DNA of 54,605 nt from Phenylobacterium sp. GTDB lineage: Bacteria; Pseudomonadota; Alphaproteobacteria; Caulobacterales; Caulobacteraceae. Below the pieces are notes generated by a model. It had not been told where the DNA came from. It did no database searches and worked only from the letters and a program-made list of their open reading frames with translations. The position numbers and the translations under genes were made by a program. Positions 34,680-43,054 of the stretch are shown here, in pieces. Location: assembly GCF_030698145.1 (NCBI RefSeq), contig NZ_JAUYNW010000060.1, positions 1 to 54,605 on the forward strand, given 5' to 3'. Numbering within the stretch: the stretch's first letter is position 1; every line of letters starts with the position of its first letter.

Positions 34680-35828
34680 ATGGCGACCACGCGTGCGGCG
34701 CTGACGGACGACGATATTCGCACCCTGGTGAAGGGCGCGACGCCCGACGAGCGCGCCGTGGCCGCCCATCGGCTGTGCCGCAGCATCGAGACCGCGGACC
34801 TCTCGGACGAGGACCGCGGTCAGGCCCACGAAATCCTGCGGGTGATGGCCGCCGACGCCGCCGAGCTGGTGCGCCGCGCTGTGGCCGTGACCCTGAAGAA
34901 CTCCACCGTCGTGCCGCGCGACGTGGCCCTGAAGCTGGCCCGCGACGTGGAGAGCGTCGCCCTGCCGATCCTGGGCGCCTCGCCGGCCTTTACCGACCAG
35001 GACCTCGCCGAAATCGTCCGCCTGGGCGGTCCGGTGCGCCAGGTGGTGATCGCCAAGCGGCCCCGCGTCTCGCAGGTCGTGACCGCCGCCATCGTCGAAC
35101 ACGGGGTGGAGCGCGCCGTGGAGGCCGCCTGCGCCAACGACAACGCCGACTTCGCCGAGATCACCCTGCAGAAGGTGATCGAACGCTTCGAGCAGTCCGA
35201 GCGGGTGCTGGCTGCGGTGGCCTATCGCGACGCCCTGCCGGTCTCGGTGACGGAACGCCTGATCGACATGGTCGGCGACGCCGTGCGCGACCATCTGCTG
35301 AACCACCACGCCGTCTCGCCGGAACTGGCCCTGCAGATCGTCATGGGGGCCAAGGAGCGCGCGACCATCGACCTGGTCGACCAGGCCGGCCGCGCCAGCG
35401 ACATGAAGGCCTTCGTGTCGCACCTCAGCAAGAACCAGCGCCTCAGCGCCTCGCTGCTGCTGCGCGGCATGGCGCATGGCCACATGACCTTCCTGGAATG
35501 GGGCCTGGCCGAGCTGGCCGGGGTGCCTCATCACCGGACCTGGCTGATGATCCACGACGCCGGCCCTCTCGGCCTGCGCGCCATCTATGAGCGGGCCGGC
35601 CTGCCGGCGCGGCTCTATCCGGCCTTCCGCTCGGGCGTCGACACTTTCCATTCGATGGAGTTCGACGGTGGGGCCAGGGACCGCGAACGGTTCCAGGAGA
35701 AGATGTTGCAGCGCTTCCTCACCCAGCCCACCGCCGCGGCCCGCGAGGACGTCGACTATCTCCTTGAGAAGATGGACCGGATCTCCAGCGAGACCCGCAA
35801 GGCGTTCAGGGCCGCGCAGGGGGCCTGA
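34680..35828 (+). CDS. DUF2336-domain protein (first copy)
   Basis: A 382-residue soluble, mostly helical protein with repeated two-helix units like HEAT or ARM repeats (VRRAVAVTLKNS, VALPILGASPAFTDQDLAEIV, AHGHMTFLEWGLAELAG). These match the alphaproteobacterial DUF2336 family, whose biochemical role is not established. It has the same length as the second copy at 38316-39464 but is clearly divergent from it. ATG 34680 follows GGTGAGGCGGGA. It is divergent from the hybrid kinase, with 163 bases between them that contain TTAA-rich motifs. Confidence 0.85.
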   Translation: MATTRAALTDDDIRTLVKGATPDERAVAAHRLCRSIETADLSDEDRGQAHEILRVMAADAAELVRRAVAVTLKNSTVVPRDVALKLARDVESVALPILGASPAFTDQDLAEIVRLGGPVRQVVIAKRPRVSQVVTAAIVEHGVERAVEAACANDNADFAEITLQKVIERFEQSERVLAAVAYRDALPVSVTERLIDMVGDAVRDHLLNHHAVSPELALQIVMGAKERATIDLVDQAGRASDMKAFVSHLSKNQRLSASLLLRGMAHGHMTFLEWGLAELAGVPHHRTWLMIHDAGPLGLRAIYERAGLPARLYPAFRSGVDTFHSMEFDGGARDRERFQEKMLQRFLTQPTAAAREDVDYLLEKMDRISSETRKAFRAAQGA

Positions 35829-35887
35829 GCCCGGCTGACCTCGCGTCAGCCTTGCCTATGGACGCCGGGGCGCCCAAGCTGGCGGGC

Positions 35888-36658
35888 ATGACCCAGGACA
35901 TCAAGCCCGCCGCCACTATCCTGCTGCTGCGCGACGACCCGACCTTTGAAGTGTTGATGGTCAAGCGTCACCACCAGATCGATTTCGCCTCCGGCGCCCT
36001 GGTGTTCCCGGGCGGCAAGAGCCACGCCGGCGATCACGATCCCGCCTGGGAGGGCCATGTCCTCGGTTGGGACGATTTCGACGCCGACCAGCGGGGCCTG
36101 CGGATCGCGGCGATCCGCGAAGTGTTCGAGGAGGCCGGCATCCTGCTGGGTGAGCGTCTGGACGGCTCGCCGATCGGCGGCGAGGCCTGCCCGATGGAGG
36201 TGCGCCGCGCGGTGGACGTCGGGACGACAGCGTTCCTGGATGTCGTCAAGGACCTGGGCGTGCGCCTCGATCTCAACGCGCTCACCATCTTCGCGCGTTG
36301 GATCACCCCGCCGCTGACGCCCAAACGGTTCGACACCTGGTTCTATGCGGTGAACGCGCCCGCCGACCAGGTCGCCGCCTGCGACGGACACGAGACGGTG
36401 GACGCCGAGTGGATCGAACCCCAGGAGGTCCTGCGCCTGGCCGCGGCCGGCGAGCGCAAGGTGATCTTCCCGACCCGCATGAACGTCCAGCTGCTGGCGG
36501 AGGCCGACAGCGCCGCAGACTGCATCGCCCGCGCCAACGGCCGCACCCTGGTCACCGTCGAGCCCCAGATCCGCGATAGCGCGGACGGCAAGGTGCTGGT
36601 CCTGCCGCCGGACGCCGGCTACGGCGTGGTGGCCGAACCGCTCTCCAGCGTGATGTGA
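35888..36658 (+). CDS. NUDIX hydrolase (NUDT19-like arrangement)
   Basis: A 256-residue NUDIX-fold hydrolase. The first strand region (AATILLLRDDPTFEVLMVKR) and the FPGGK start of the NUDIX box are separated from the second half, REVFEEAGILL, by an insertion of about 35 residues. This is the split arrangement of NUDT19 and coenzyme-A-diphosphatase-type proteins. It probably hydrolyses a nucleoside diphosphate derivative such as CoA or its esters. ATG 35888 is preferred; an in-frame ATG at 35852 would add 12 unlikely residues. The small lipoprotein gene starts one base after its stop, so they are probably cotranscribed. Confidence 0.88.
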   Translation: MTQDIKPAATILLLRDDPTFEVLMVKRHHQIDFASGALVFPGGKSHAGDHDPAWEGHVLGWDDFDADQRGLRIAAIREVFEEAGILLGERLDGSPIGGEACPMEVRRAVDVGTTAFLDVVKDLGVRLDLNALTIFARWITPPLTPKRFDTWFYAVNAPADQVAACDGHETVDAEWIEPQEVLRLAAAGERKVIFPTRMNVQLLAEADSAADCIARANGRTLVTVEPQIRDSADGKVLVLPPDAGYGVVAEPLSSVM

Positions 36659-36659
36659 C

Positions 36660-36944
36660 GTGCGCGCGCTGCTGCTCACGCCGGTGGCTGTGTTGGCGGC
36701 GGGGTGCGGTTCGCTGTCGGAGGGCCAGGCTGAGCGCGCGCACGCCAGCCGGATTCAGGAGGCGGTCAGCGCCTACGAGACGGCCCGGCGGGGCGGCGAC
36801 ATCCTGGACATGTGCGTCAAGGCCAAGCTGACGGCCATCGCCTATGAGGACGCAAAGCAGAGCGCCAATCATCTGGCGTGGAAGGCGCGCGAAAGCGAGG
36901 ATTGCCGGGCGGCCTACGCCGCCATGGCGCCGGCGGCGGAGTGA
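36660..36944 (+). CDS. small lipoprotein
   Basis: A 94-residue protein starting at GTG 36660, one base after the NUDIX stop. The signal peptide ends with LAAGC (lipidated Cys about residue 16), and the mature part is a single helical domain with QEAVSAYETARRGGDILDMCVKAK and a later Cys (about residue 82) that could pair with the one near 52. I do not recognise a family. It ends directly against the convergent Hpt gene: TGA and TCA adjoin with no gap. Confidence 0.75.
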   Translation: MRALLLTPVAVLAAGCGSLSEGQAERAHASRIQEAVSAYETARRGGDILDMCVKAKLTAIAYEDAKQSANHLAWKARESEDCRAAYAAMAPAAE

Positions 36945-37427
36945 TCAGGCGCCGGCTTCGGCGACCTTGCGTTCCAGCTCGGTGATCAGGGCGTTGCCCA
37001 CCGGATGCTCGTCGGTCTTGATGTCGTCGCGCACGGCGGCCTTGATGGCGTCGATATGGGCGTCGACCAGGGCCATGGAGACGATCAGGCGCTTGTCCTT
37101 GTCGTCGATCAGTCGGCACAGCGAGGCGCCGATCCGGGTGATCAGCGGGAATTCGTATGTGCTCCCCAGGCCCTTCAGGTCATGGGCGCGGAGATAGAGC
37201 GTTTCCATGGTCTCGGCCGAGACGCCCTCGGCGCGGACCTTCTGGCGGGAGGCGTCCAGCTTGACGACCTCGTCCGACAGCCACTGGGAGAAGTTGCCCG
37301 ACAGGCTCTTGAGCGCCGCCTCGGCCTTGGCGATGGCGCTCGGGTCGATCGCACCGAACCGGCCCCCGACCTTCAGCCGGAGATTGTTGGGCACGGGGAT
37401 GACCTGACCCGGATTCTGCTGGCTCAC
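36945..37427 (-). CDS. Hpt-domain histidine phosphotransfer protein
   Basis: A 160-residue soluble protein with a central Hpt four-helix bundle (about residues 30-150). The phospho-accepting His is about residue 82 in LYLRAHDLKGLGSTYEF. It can relay phosphate between a hybrid kinase receiver and a response regulator; the hybrid kinases at 22048 and 32714 are candidate partners. There is no kinase domain. ATG 37427 is followed by a 20-residue disordered start. A GTTAAC site lies upstream near 37470. It is divergent from no gene; NAD kinase lies upstream on the same strand, 76 bases away. Confidence 0.88.
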   Translation of the reverse strand: MSQQNPGQVIPVPNNLRLKVGGRFGAIDPSAIAKAEAALKSLSGNFSQWLSDEVVKLDASRQKVRAEGVSAETMETLYLRAHDLKGLGSTYEFPLITRIGASLCRLIDDKDKRLIVSMALVDAHIDAIKAAVRDDIKTDEHPVGNALITELERKVAEAGA

Positions 37428-37503
37428 GGAGCGCCTCCTACACAGTCATTCACAGACTAAGGCGCATCCGTTAACAACGAATGGAGTTGGCAACCCTCGG
37501 GCG

Positions 37504-38286
37504 TCAAACGGAAAACTGCTCCGCCAGAACGCGCTCCTCGAGGCTCCGGCCGGCGTCGAACAGCATGTGCAGGGCCATTTCGCGGTCTTCGGCGATGTGG
37601 ACCTCCACCACGTCGCGGACCTCGAAATTGTCGGCGACGGCGCTCACCGGACGCTTGTCGGCCTCCATGATCTCGAACTTCACTCGCGCGGTGTGGGCCA
37701 GCAGGGCGCCGCGCCAGCGGCGGGGCCGGAAGGCGCTGATGGGGGTGAGGGCCAGCACACGGGCGTCCAACGGGATGATCGGGCCGTGCGCGGAGAGGTT
37801 GTAGGCGGTGGAACCGGCCGGCGTTGAGACCAGGGCGCCGTCGCAGGAGAGCTCGCCCAGCCGCACCTTGCCGTCGATGGAGATGCGCAGCTTGGCGGTC
37901 TGGCGGGTCTGGCGCAGCAGGCTGACCTCGTTGATCGCCACCGCCCGGTGTTCGCGGCGATCGGCGTCGATGGCGGTCATGGACAGCGGATGGATCACCG
38001 CCCGCTCGGCGGCGTTGATCCGCTCCAGCAGGGCGTCCTCGCTATACTCGTTCATCAGGAAGCCGACCGAGCCGCGGTTCATCCCGTAGATCGGCCGATC
38101 CCCCGAGAGGTTGTCGTGCAGGGTCTCCAGCATGAAGCCGTCGCCGCCGAGCGCCACGATCGCCTGGGCCTCGGTGCGAGAGGCTTGGCCATAGCGGGCG
38201 ATCAGCGCCTCGCACGCCTCCTGGGCCTCGGGCCGGTCGCTGGCGGTGAAGGCCAGGCGGGTGAGGAAGGGCTCAGGTTTGAACAT
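37504..38286 (-). CDS. nadK: NAD kinase
   Basis: A 260-residue ATP-NAD kinase. The active-site GGDG is at residues 47-50 ([10 protein letters not shown]), followed by [11 protein letters not shown] and the C-terminal [26 protein letters not shown] block in its usual order (named here by its parts [14 protein letters not shown] and GPIIPLD). It makes NADP from NAD and ATP in the cytoplasm. The length is typical for the shorter alphaproteobacterial form. ATG 38286 is the natural start. It is on the same strand as, and between, the DUF2336 and Hpt genes. Confidence 0.96.
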   Translation of the reverse strand: MFKPEPFLTRLAFTASDRPEAQEACEALIARYGQASRTEAQAIVALGGDGFMLETLHDNLSGDRPIYGMNRGSVGFLMNEYSEDALLERINAAERAVIHPLSMTAIDADRREHRAVAINEVSLLRQTRQTAKLRISIDGKVRLGELSCDGALVSTPAGSTAYNLSAHGPIIPLDARVLALTPISAFRPRRWRGALLAHTARVKFEIMEADKRPVSAVADNFEVRDVVEVHIAEDREMALHMLFDAGRSLEERVLAEQFSV

Positions 38287-38315
38287 CGGCGGTCAAAAGC
38301 CCTTGGATCGCGGAT

Positions 38316-39464
38316 TCAGTCAACCGGGCAACTGGTCGATCCAGCGGGTGCGAGCGCTTGACGGAAGGCCGCGCCAGCCACCTCCGCGCCAAAGGGTCCG
38401 AACGCGCCCCCGGCGCGGCGGGCCGCTTCGGCCCCGCCGCCGGGGCGGCCGCCGTTCAGGTCACGGATCAGTTCCAGGATGGTCGGGAAGACGCTGCGGT
38501 CGATGCTCACCGAGGCGCAGGCGAGCGCCAGCAGCTCGGGGCGATCGGAGTTCAGCGCCCGGCGAACCTGGGCCTGCTCGAAACCGCCCAGGATCGCCAG
38601 GCCGCCGACGAAGAGGTCGAGCTTGCCCTCCCGCAGCGCACGCAGCAGGTAGCCGGGACGCAGCTGCCCGGCCGCGTTCAGCTTGGCCAGGAGCTGGGCC
38701 TCCATCTCCTCGCGCTCACCTTCGCGATGGACCACGAAGGCGCCGTCGGCCGAGGAGGGCTGGCCGCCATGGGCTTCGCGGACCGACTCGCCCAGCGCTG
38801 CGTCCAGGGCCGCGGCGTCCATGCGGAAGCGCGCGACCAGGGCCTGACGCATCGACTGGCCGACCCAGACATAGAGCTTGCGGGCCAGATCGTCGGTCAG
38901 GGCTGGGTGGTGCGAGAGCGGCGCGCGCAGGGCCACGATGCGTTCGGACTCGGCGACCAGGCGGCCCATGTCGTGGGGGTTCACCTGGGCGGTGAAGTTG
39001 CCGGCGAGCGCGGTGAGAACCGCCGGTTCGTGCTGCTGCAGGATGGCGGCGACCACTGGCGGACCGAGATTGGGACGCCGCGCCACCTCGATCTGGTGTT
39101 CGATGGTGGCCTCGACCAGCAGGCGCACCAGGTCGTGATCGCGCAGCACCGGGCTGCCGGCGATGATCGGGCGGGCGATCTCGATGTCGTCGAGCGCCAG
39201 GACGTTGACCAGGGCCGGGGGCGCCCAGTCGGCCCGGGCCAGCTTGTGGGCCAGCCGTGCGCGGATATCGCGCTCGGCCTCGACCACCAGGTCCATGAAG
39301 ATGGAGTTGAGCAGGCTCTGGATCGGCGGCGAGGTCATCAGCGCTCGCGCGCCTTCGCCCGCGTCACAGAGGTCGGCGATGGCTAGCAGCAGGCGCTCGC
39401 GATCCGCGGGCGTCCGGCTCTTGGCCAGGCCCAGGATCTCGTCGGCTTTCGCGGCCACGCTCAA
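38316..39464 (-). CDS. DUF2336-domain protein (second copy)
   Basis: A 382-residue soluble helical-repeat protein of the DUF2336 family, with ARLAHKLARADWAPPALVNVLALDD-type repeat units (for example LAHKLARADWAPP and RRPNLGPPVVAAIL) and a Gly/Ala-rich C-terminus. The start is TTG 39464, with GGGAG about ten bases upstream; an internal GTG at 39458 is an alternative. A CTAACCAT half-site lies 54 bases upstream on the coding strand. It is the first gene of a possible run with NAD kinase and Hpt. The function is unknown; two paralogues 3 kb apart suggest a local duplication or a shared pathway. Confidence 0.85.
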   Translation of the reverse strand: MSVAAKADEILGLAKSRTPADRERLLLAIADLCDAGEGARALMTSPPIQSLLNSIFMDLVVEAERDIRARLAHKLARADWAPPALVNVLALDDIEIARPIIAGSPVLRDHDLVRLLVEATIEHQIEVARRPNLGPPVVAAILQQHEPAVLTALAGNFTAQVNPHDMGRLVAESERIVALRAPLSHHPALTDDLARKLYVWVGQSMRQALVARFRMDAAALDAALGESVREAHGGQPSSADGAFVVHREGEREEMEAQLLAKLNAAGQLRPGYLLRALREGKLDLFVGGLAILGGFEQAQVRRALNSDRPELLALACASVSIDRSVFPTILELIRDLNGGRPGGGAEAARRAGGAFGPFGAEVAGAAFRQALAPAGSTSCPVD

Positions 39465-39537
39465 ACTCGGAACTCCCGCTGCCCAAGCTGGCGAATCTGC
39501 CCGGGAGCGATGAAAACATGGTTAGAAGGCGCTGACC

Positions 39538-39591
39538 ATGAAAGGCCCCAAGGGCCGCTGGCGCCGCAGGGAGCGATACGAGGATGGCTGA
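39538..39591 (+). CDS. 17-residue leader peptide overlapping the glpK start (with leader motif copy b)
   Basis: An ATG at 39538, preceded by GAAGG and eight bases, opens a 17-codon frame reading MKGPKGRWRRRERYEDG, stopping at 39589-39591. The glycerol kinase start at 39584 lies inside it in another frame. The first 34 bases match 15247-15280 at 29 positions. If translated, the peptide would couple or attenuate glpK translation. Evidence is limited to the ribosome binding site and the repeat match; it may instead be a DNA or RNA motif. Confidence 0.35.
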   Translation: MKGPKGRWRRRERYEDG

Positions 39592-41080
39592 ACCGTTGAT
39601 CTTGGCCCTGGACCAGGGCACGACCTCGACCCGCGCCATCCTGTTCGACGCCAAGGGCGCGCCGCTGGCCGACGCCGGCCGGCCGCTGGAGCAGTTCTAC
39701 CCCGAGGATGGCTGGGTCGAACATGACGCCGAGCAGATCTTCGAAACCTGTGTCGAGGTGCTGCGCGAGGCCGTCGAGAAGGCCGGGCGCTCAATGGCCG
39801 ACGTCACCGCCATAGGGGTCACCAACCAGCGCGAGACGGTGGTGATCTGGGACAAGGTCACCGGCAAGCCGATCCATAAGGCGATCGTCTGGCAGGACCG
39901 GCGCACGGCGCCCACCTGCGAACGGCTGCGCGCCGCGGGACTGGAGCCTCGGGTCACCAGCATCACCGGCCTGTTGCTCGACCCCTATTTCTCCGGAACC
40001 AAGATCGCCTGGCTGCTGGGCGCTGTCCCCGGCGCCAGGGGCCGCGCCCAGGCCGGCGAGCTGCTGGTCGGGACCATGGACAGTTGGGTGATCTGGAAGC
40101 TGACCGGCGGCGCGGTCCATGCCACCGACGCCACCAACGCCTCGCGCACCCTGCTGTTCGACCTGAAGACCCAGGCCTGGTCGAGCGAGATGCTGGACAT
40201 GCTGGACGTGCCCGCCGCCCTGCTGCCCGAGGTGCTGGACTGCGCCGACGACTATGGGACGACCTTGCCCGAACTGTTGGGCGCGGCGGTTCCCATCCGC
40301 GGCGTGGCCGGAGATCAGCAGGCGGCGCTGATGGGACAGGGCTGCATCCGCGCCGGCGAGATGAAGGCCACCTACGGCACCGGCTGCTTCATGCTGGTCA
40401 ACACCGGCGAGCATCTGGCCCCCTCCCGTTCGCGGCTGCTGACCACGGTGGCGGCGCGGTTGAACGGACGGGCGACCTACGCCCTGGAAGGCTCGATCTT
40501 CATCGCCGGCGCGGCCCTGCAATGGGTCAACGAAGGGCTCGGCGTGGCGGGCGGCGGCTCGGGCGTCGAGGCCCTGGCCCAGACCGCCAAGGAAGATCAC
40601 GGCGTGGTCATGGTCCCGGCCTTCACCGGGCTGGGCGCGCCCTGGTGGGACGCCGGGGCGCGGGGCGCGATCTTCGGCCTGACGCGGGACGCGGGGCTCG
40701 CCGAGATCGCCGAGGCCGCCTTCGACGCCTGCGCCCTGCAGACCCGTGACCTGATCGAAGCCATGCGGGCCGATGCGCCGGGGGCCTTCGGGGCTCAAGT
40801 GGAGCTGCGGATCGACGGGGGCATGGCGCGCAGCAAGTGGTTCAGCCAACGCCTGGCCGACCTCACCGGGGTGGCGGTCGGACGGGTCAGCTTCCAGGAG
40901 ATGACGGCGCTGGGGGCGGCCCTGTTCGCCGGCATCGGGGCGGGGATCTACGCCAACGCCGAGGAGGCGACCGCCGCGCGCGCCCAGACCGAGCGTTTCG
41001 AGCCGAAGCTCGACGGCCACGGCCGCGAGCAGGCCTACGCCCGGTGGCTGGACGCCGTGGCCCGCGTTCGCGCCAACTGA
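39584..41080 (+). CDS. glpK: glycerol kinase
   Basis: A 498-residue FGGY-family kinase, typical GlpK length. N-terminal phosphate-binding LALDQGTTSTRAILFD (residues 6-21), catalytic-site GVTNQRETVVIWD, the ATP-domain motif GTGCFMLVNTG, and C-terminal GGMARSKWFSQRLADLTG. It phosphorylates glycerol to glycerol-3-phosphate in the cytoplasm. There are no glpF or glpD genes alongside. ATG 39584 follows GGGAGCGATACGAGG and lies inside the small upstream frame described at 39538. The gene after it encodes a small hydrophilic protein. Confidence 0.96.
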   Translation: MAEPLILALDQGTTSTRAILFDAKGAPLADAGRPLEQFYPEDGWVEHDAEQIFETCVEVLREAVEKAGRSMADVTAIGVTNQRETVVIWDKVTGKPIHKAIVWQDRRTAPTCERLRAAGLEPRVTSITGLLLDPYFSGTKIAWLLGAVPGARGRAQAGELLVGTMDSWVIWKLTGGAVHATDATNASRTLLFDLKTQAWSSEMLDMLDVPAALLPEVLDCADDYGTTLPELLGAAVPIRGVAGDQQAALMGQGCIRAGEMKATYGTGCFMLVNTGEHLAPSRSRLLTTVAARLNGRATYALEGSIFIAGAALQWVNEGLGVAGGGSGVEALAQTAKEDHGVVMVPAFTGLGAPWWDAGARGAIFGLTRDAGLAEIAEAAFDACALQTRDLIEAMRADAPGAFGAQVELRIDGGMARSKWFSQRLADLTGVAVGRVSFQEMTALGAALFAGIGAGIYANAEEATAARAQTERFEPKLDGHGREQAYARWLDAVARVRAN

Positions 41081-41139
41081 GGCGGGAACCTCACGGGGCG
41101 CCGCCCGCTTCCTCCTGGCAGGCAGACCAGGAGGCGATG

Positions 41140-41334
41140 ATGGCCGACAACAACCAGATCCAGGGCGAAGGGGACTACAAAGCCGCGCGCCGGTTCCGCA
41201 AGGAACAGGAAGCGTTCGCGAAGACCGGCCCGGTCGAGCAGAAAGCCAAGGAGGCCGAGGCCGCCTTGGACACGCCCGAGGGCGAGGAGTTGGAGCGCGC
41301 CCGGCGTGAGTCCGCCGCCAAGCGCGCCCAGTAG
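41140..41334 (+). CDS. small hydrophilic conserved-type protein
   Basis: A 64-residue, highly charged protein (Lys, Glu, Arg, Ala rich) with no hydrophobic segment, predicted to be helical. AGGAGG at 41129-41134 is a near-perfect ribosome binding site. Two adjacent ATGs occur at 41137 and 41140, and the second has the better spacing. The start of such proteins, MADNNQIQGEGDY, reminds me of small stress-related proteins in Caulobacteraceae, but no function is known. It ends one base from the convergent CHRD gene. Confidence 0.75.
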   Translation: MADNNQIQGEGDYKAARRFRKEQEAFAKTGPVEQKAKEAEAALDTPEGEELERARRESAAKRAQ

Positions 41335-41335
41335 T

Positions 41336-41944
41336 TCAAGCCAGGGCGGCGAGGGTCCGGTCGCGGCGGCGGCGCAGCGCCGTCCCGGCCAGGCCGAAGC
41401 CGGTGATCATCAGGGCCCACGTCTGGGGTTCGGGAACCACGCTCAACTGACCGCGGATCTCACCGCCCGGGTACACCGTGGTGTGCAGGTTGAAATAGGA
41501 ATCCTCCGCCTTCATCCCGGCGTAGAGGGCGGCGAACGCACCGGCTGCCGTCCCGCCGCTGGCGGTGATGAAGCCGGGCCTGTAGCTGCTGGCGTCTGTC
41601 ATGTCGAAGACGTGGAAGTAGCTGCCGCTGGTCACCCCGCTTGGGAAGCCCGTGAAGGTCGGGACAGTGGTGGCCACCCCGACATTGGTGCCCTCCGGCG
41701 CGCAGCAGTGGATGTGGGCCGCGGTGACCAGGCCGGTCAGGCCGGTGAAGTCCGCCGAGACCGTCATGGTCAGCAGGACATCGTCTATGGCCACCAGCAC
41801 ATCGCCGCTGCCAAGGCTGGCGACAGGGGGCACCTCACTGCTCCCGGACAGGGTCGTGCCGAAATAGACGATGGCGGCGTCAGCCGAACCGGCGACGGCG
41901 AGAAACGCGGCTGCGGCGCTCGCCGCCAGCAATCTACGAGACAT
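41336..41944 (-). CDS. CHRD-domain protein with PEPxxWA-type C-terminal sorting signal
   Basis: A 202-residue exported protein. Signal peptide at residues 1-23 (ending ADAA). The CHRD domain at about 25-165 shows the SGSSEVPPV start, TGLVTAAHIHCCAPEGTN and YFNLHTTVYPGGEIRGQL. The C-terminus has VPEPQTWALMI, a hydrophobic helix and an Arg-rich tail, the tripartite sorting signal recognised by an exosortase-type system. It is likely anchored or released at the cell surface; the CHRD fold is a beta domain of unknown ligand. ATG 41944 follows GGGAGGTCAAA. No exosortase gene is in the window. Confidence 0.9.
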   Translation of the reverse strand: MSRRLLAASAAAAFLAVAGSADAAIVYFGTTLSGSSEVPPVASLGSGDVLVAIDDVLLTMTVSADFTGLTGLVTAAHIHCCAPEGTNVGVATTVPTFTGFPSGVTSGSYFHVFDMTDASSYRPGFITASGGTAAGAFAALYAGMKAEDSYFNLHTTVYPGGEIRGQLSVVPEPQTWALMITGFGLAGTALRRRRDRTLAALA

Positions 41945-42151
41945 TTTGACCTCCCAGGTCCGATGAAAGCCCAAGTCGAGAATAAGGGTCACGCCCGAGG
42001 CCCGTGAGCAAACAGCCGGACGATCGCAAAGTTGGACCGCGGGTGCGCCGGACACAGGCTCTCTGAGCAGATACGCGCGAAGCGCCACAAGGATGCGTCG
42101 CGTACCGTTGTTCTCGCACTTGGCGTCGCGCGGACGGGTTCGAACATCCGT

Positions 42152-42177
42152 TTGACGCGGAGCCTTGACGCTAGGAC
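42152..42177 (+). promoter_or_regulatory. housekeeping-type promoter of the aldolase-like gene
   Basis: TTGACGC and GCTAGGAC with an 11-base spacer match the Caulobacter housekeeping sigma-factor consensus TTGACGS-N10-14-GCTANAWC at every position but one. Transcription should begin near 42184, giving a leader of about 40 bases before ATG 42227. Confidence 0.65.
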
Positions 42178-42226
42178 CCCGCGGCGCGACCCTAGTGATC
42201 AAGGGTCACATGCAAGGGAGGCCGCC

Positions 42227-42997
42227 ATGGCCGACGGTTCGCTGGCGAACGTGAGTTCGCTCAAGGGCAAGGTCAGCGCCGAGGAGTGGCAAGCGCGGGT
42301 CGATCTCGCCGCGCTCTACCGGCTGGTGGCCCTGCACGGCTGGGACGACGCCATCTACACTCACATCTCCGCCCGCATCCCGGGGCCGGAGCACCACTTC
42401 CTCATCAACCCCTACGGCATGTATTTCGGCGAGATCACCGCCTCGTCGCTGGTGAAGATCGACCTGGAGGGGAACATCCTCCAGGAGACCCCGTATTTCA
42501 TCAATCCGGCGGGGTTCACGATCCATTCGGCGATCCACGCCGCGCGCGAAGACGCCCACTTCGTCATGCACCTGCACACCGATCAGGGCGTCGCGGTCTC
42601 GGCGCAGAAGGAAGGCCTGCTACCGCTGGCCCAGCATGCGGTGATCGTGCGCACCATGCTGGCCTATCACGACTATGAAGGCATCGCCCTGAACCTGGAC
42701 GAGCGCGAGCGCCTGGTGGCCGACATCGGCGACAAGCACGTCATGCTGTTGCGCAACCACGGCACGCTCGCCGTGGGCTCCAGCGCGGCCGACTGCTGGA
42801 TCCGCATGTTCTACCTGGAGCGCGCCTGCAAGCAGCAGGTCATGGCGCTGTCGGCGGGCCGCGAGAACGTGCTGTTCGCGCCGGAGGAAGCGCAGGCCGA
42901 GGTCGGGTTGCAACTGTCCCGCGGCCTGGGCGGCGGCCTGGCCTGGCCCGGCGCGTTGCGTCAACTGGACCGCGCGCTGCCCGGCTACGACGCCTGA
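42227..42997 (+). CDS. class II aldolase/adducin-domain protein
   Basis: A 256-residue cytoplasmic protein of the class II aldolase/adducin family. Metal-binding His residues are visible as HLH (about 115 and 117, MHLHTDQG) and in LLRNHGTLAVG (about 178). EITASSLVKIDLEGN is the conserved phosphate-loop region. Members include fuculose-phosphate aldolase and many dehydratase or decarboxylase-like proteins; the acceptor here is unknown. ATG 42227 is preceded by AAGGGAGGCCGCC. It has its own promoter (42152) and terminator (43022), so it is a single-gene unit. Confidence 0.88.
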   Translation: MADGSLANVSSLKGKVSAEEWQARVDLAALYRLVALHGWDDAIYTHISARIPGPEHHFLINPYGMYFGEITASSLVKIDLEGNILQETPYFINPAGFTIHSAIHAAREDAHFVMHLHTDQGVAVSAQKEGLLPLAQHAVIVRTMLAYHDYEGIALNLDERERLVADIGDKHVMLLRNHGTLAVGSSAADCWIRMFYLERACKQQVMALSAGRENVLFAPEEAQAEVGLQLSRGLGGGLAWPGALRQLDRALPGYDA

Positions 42998-43021
42998 GTC
43001 GCGCGCAAGTCGTTGGATAGA

Positions 43022-43054
43022 ATGGGCGCTCCTCATGGGGCGCCCATATTCTTT
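43022..43054 (+). terminator. intrinsic terminator after the aldolase-like gene
   Basis: An eight-base-pair stem ATGGGCGC/GCGCCCAT with a ten-base loop, followed by ATTCTTT. It starts 24 bases after the stop codon. The rest of the gap to 43236 shows nothing I can support as a gene. Confidence 0.65.
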
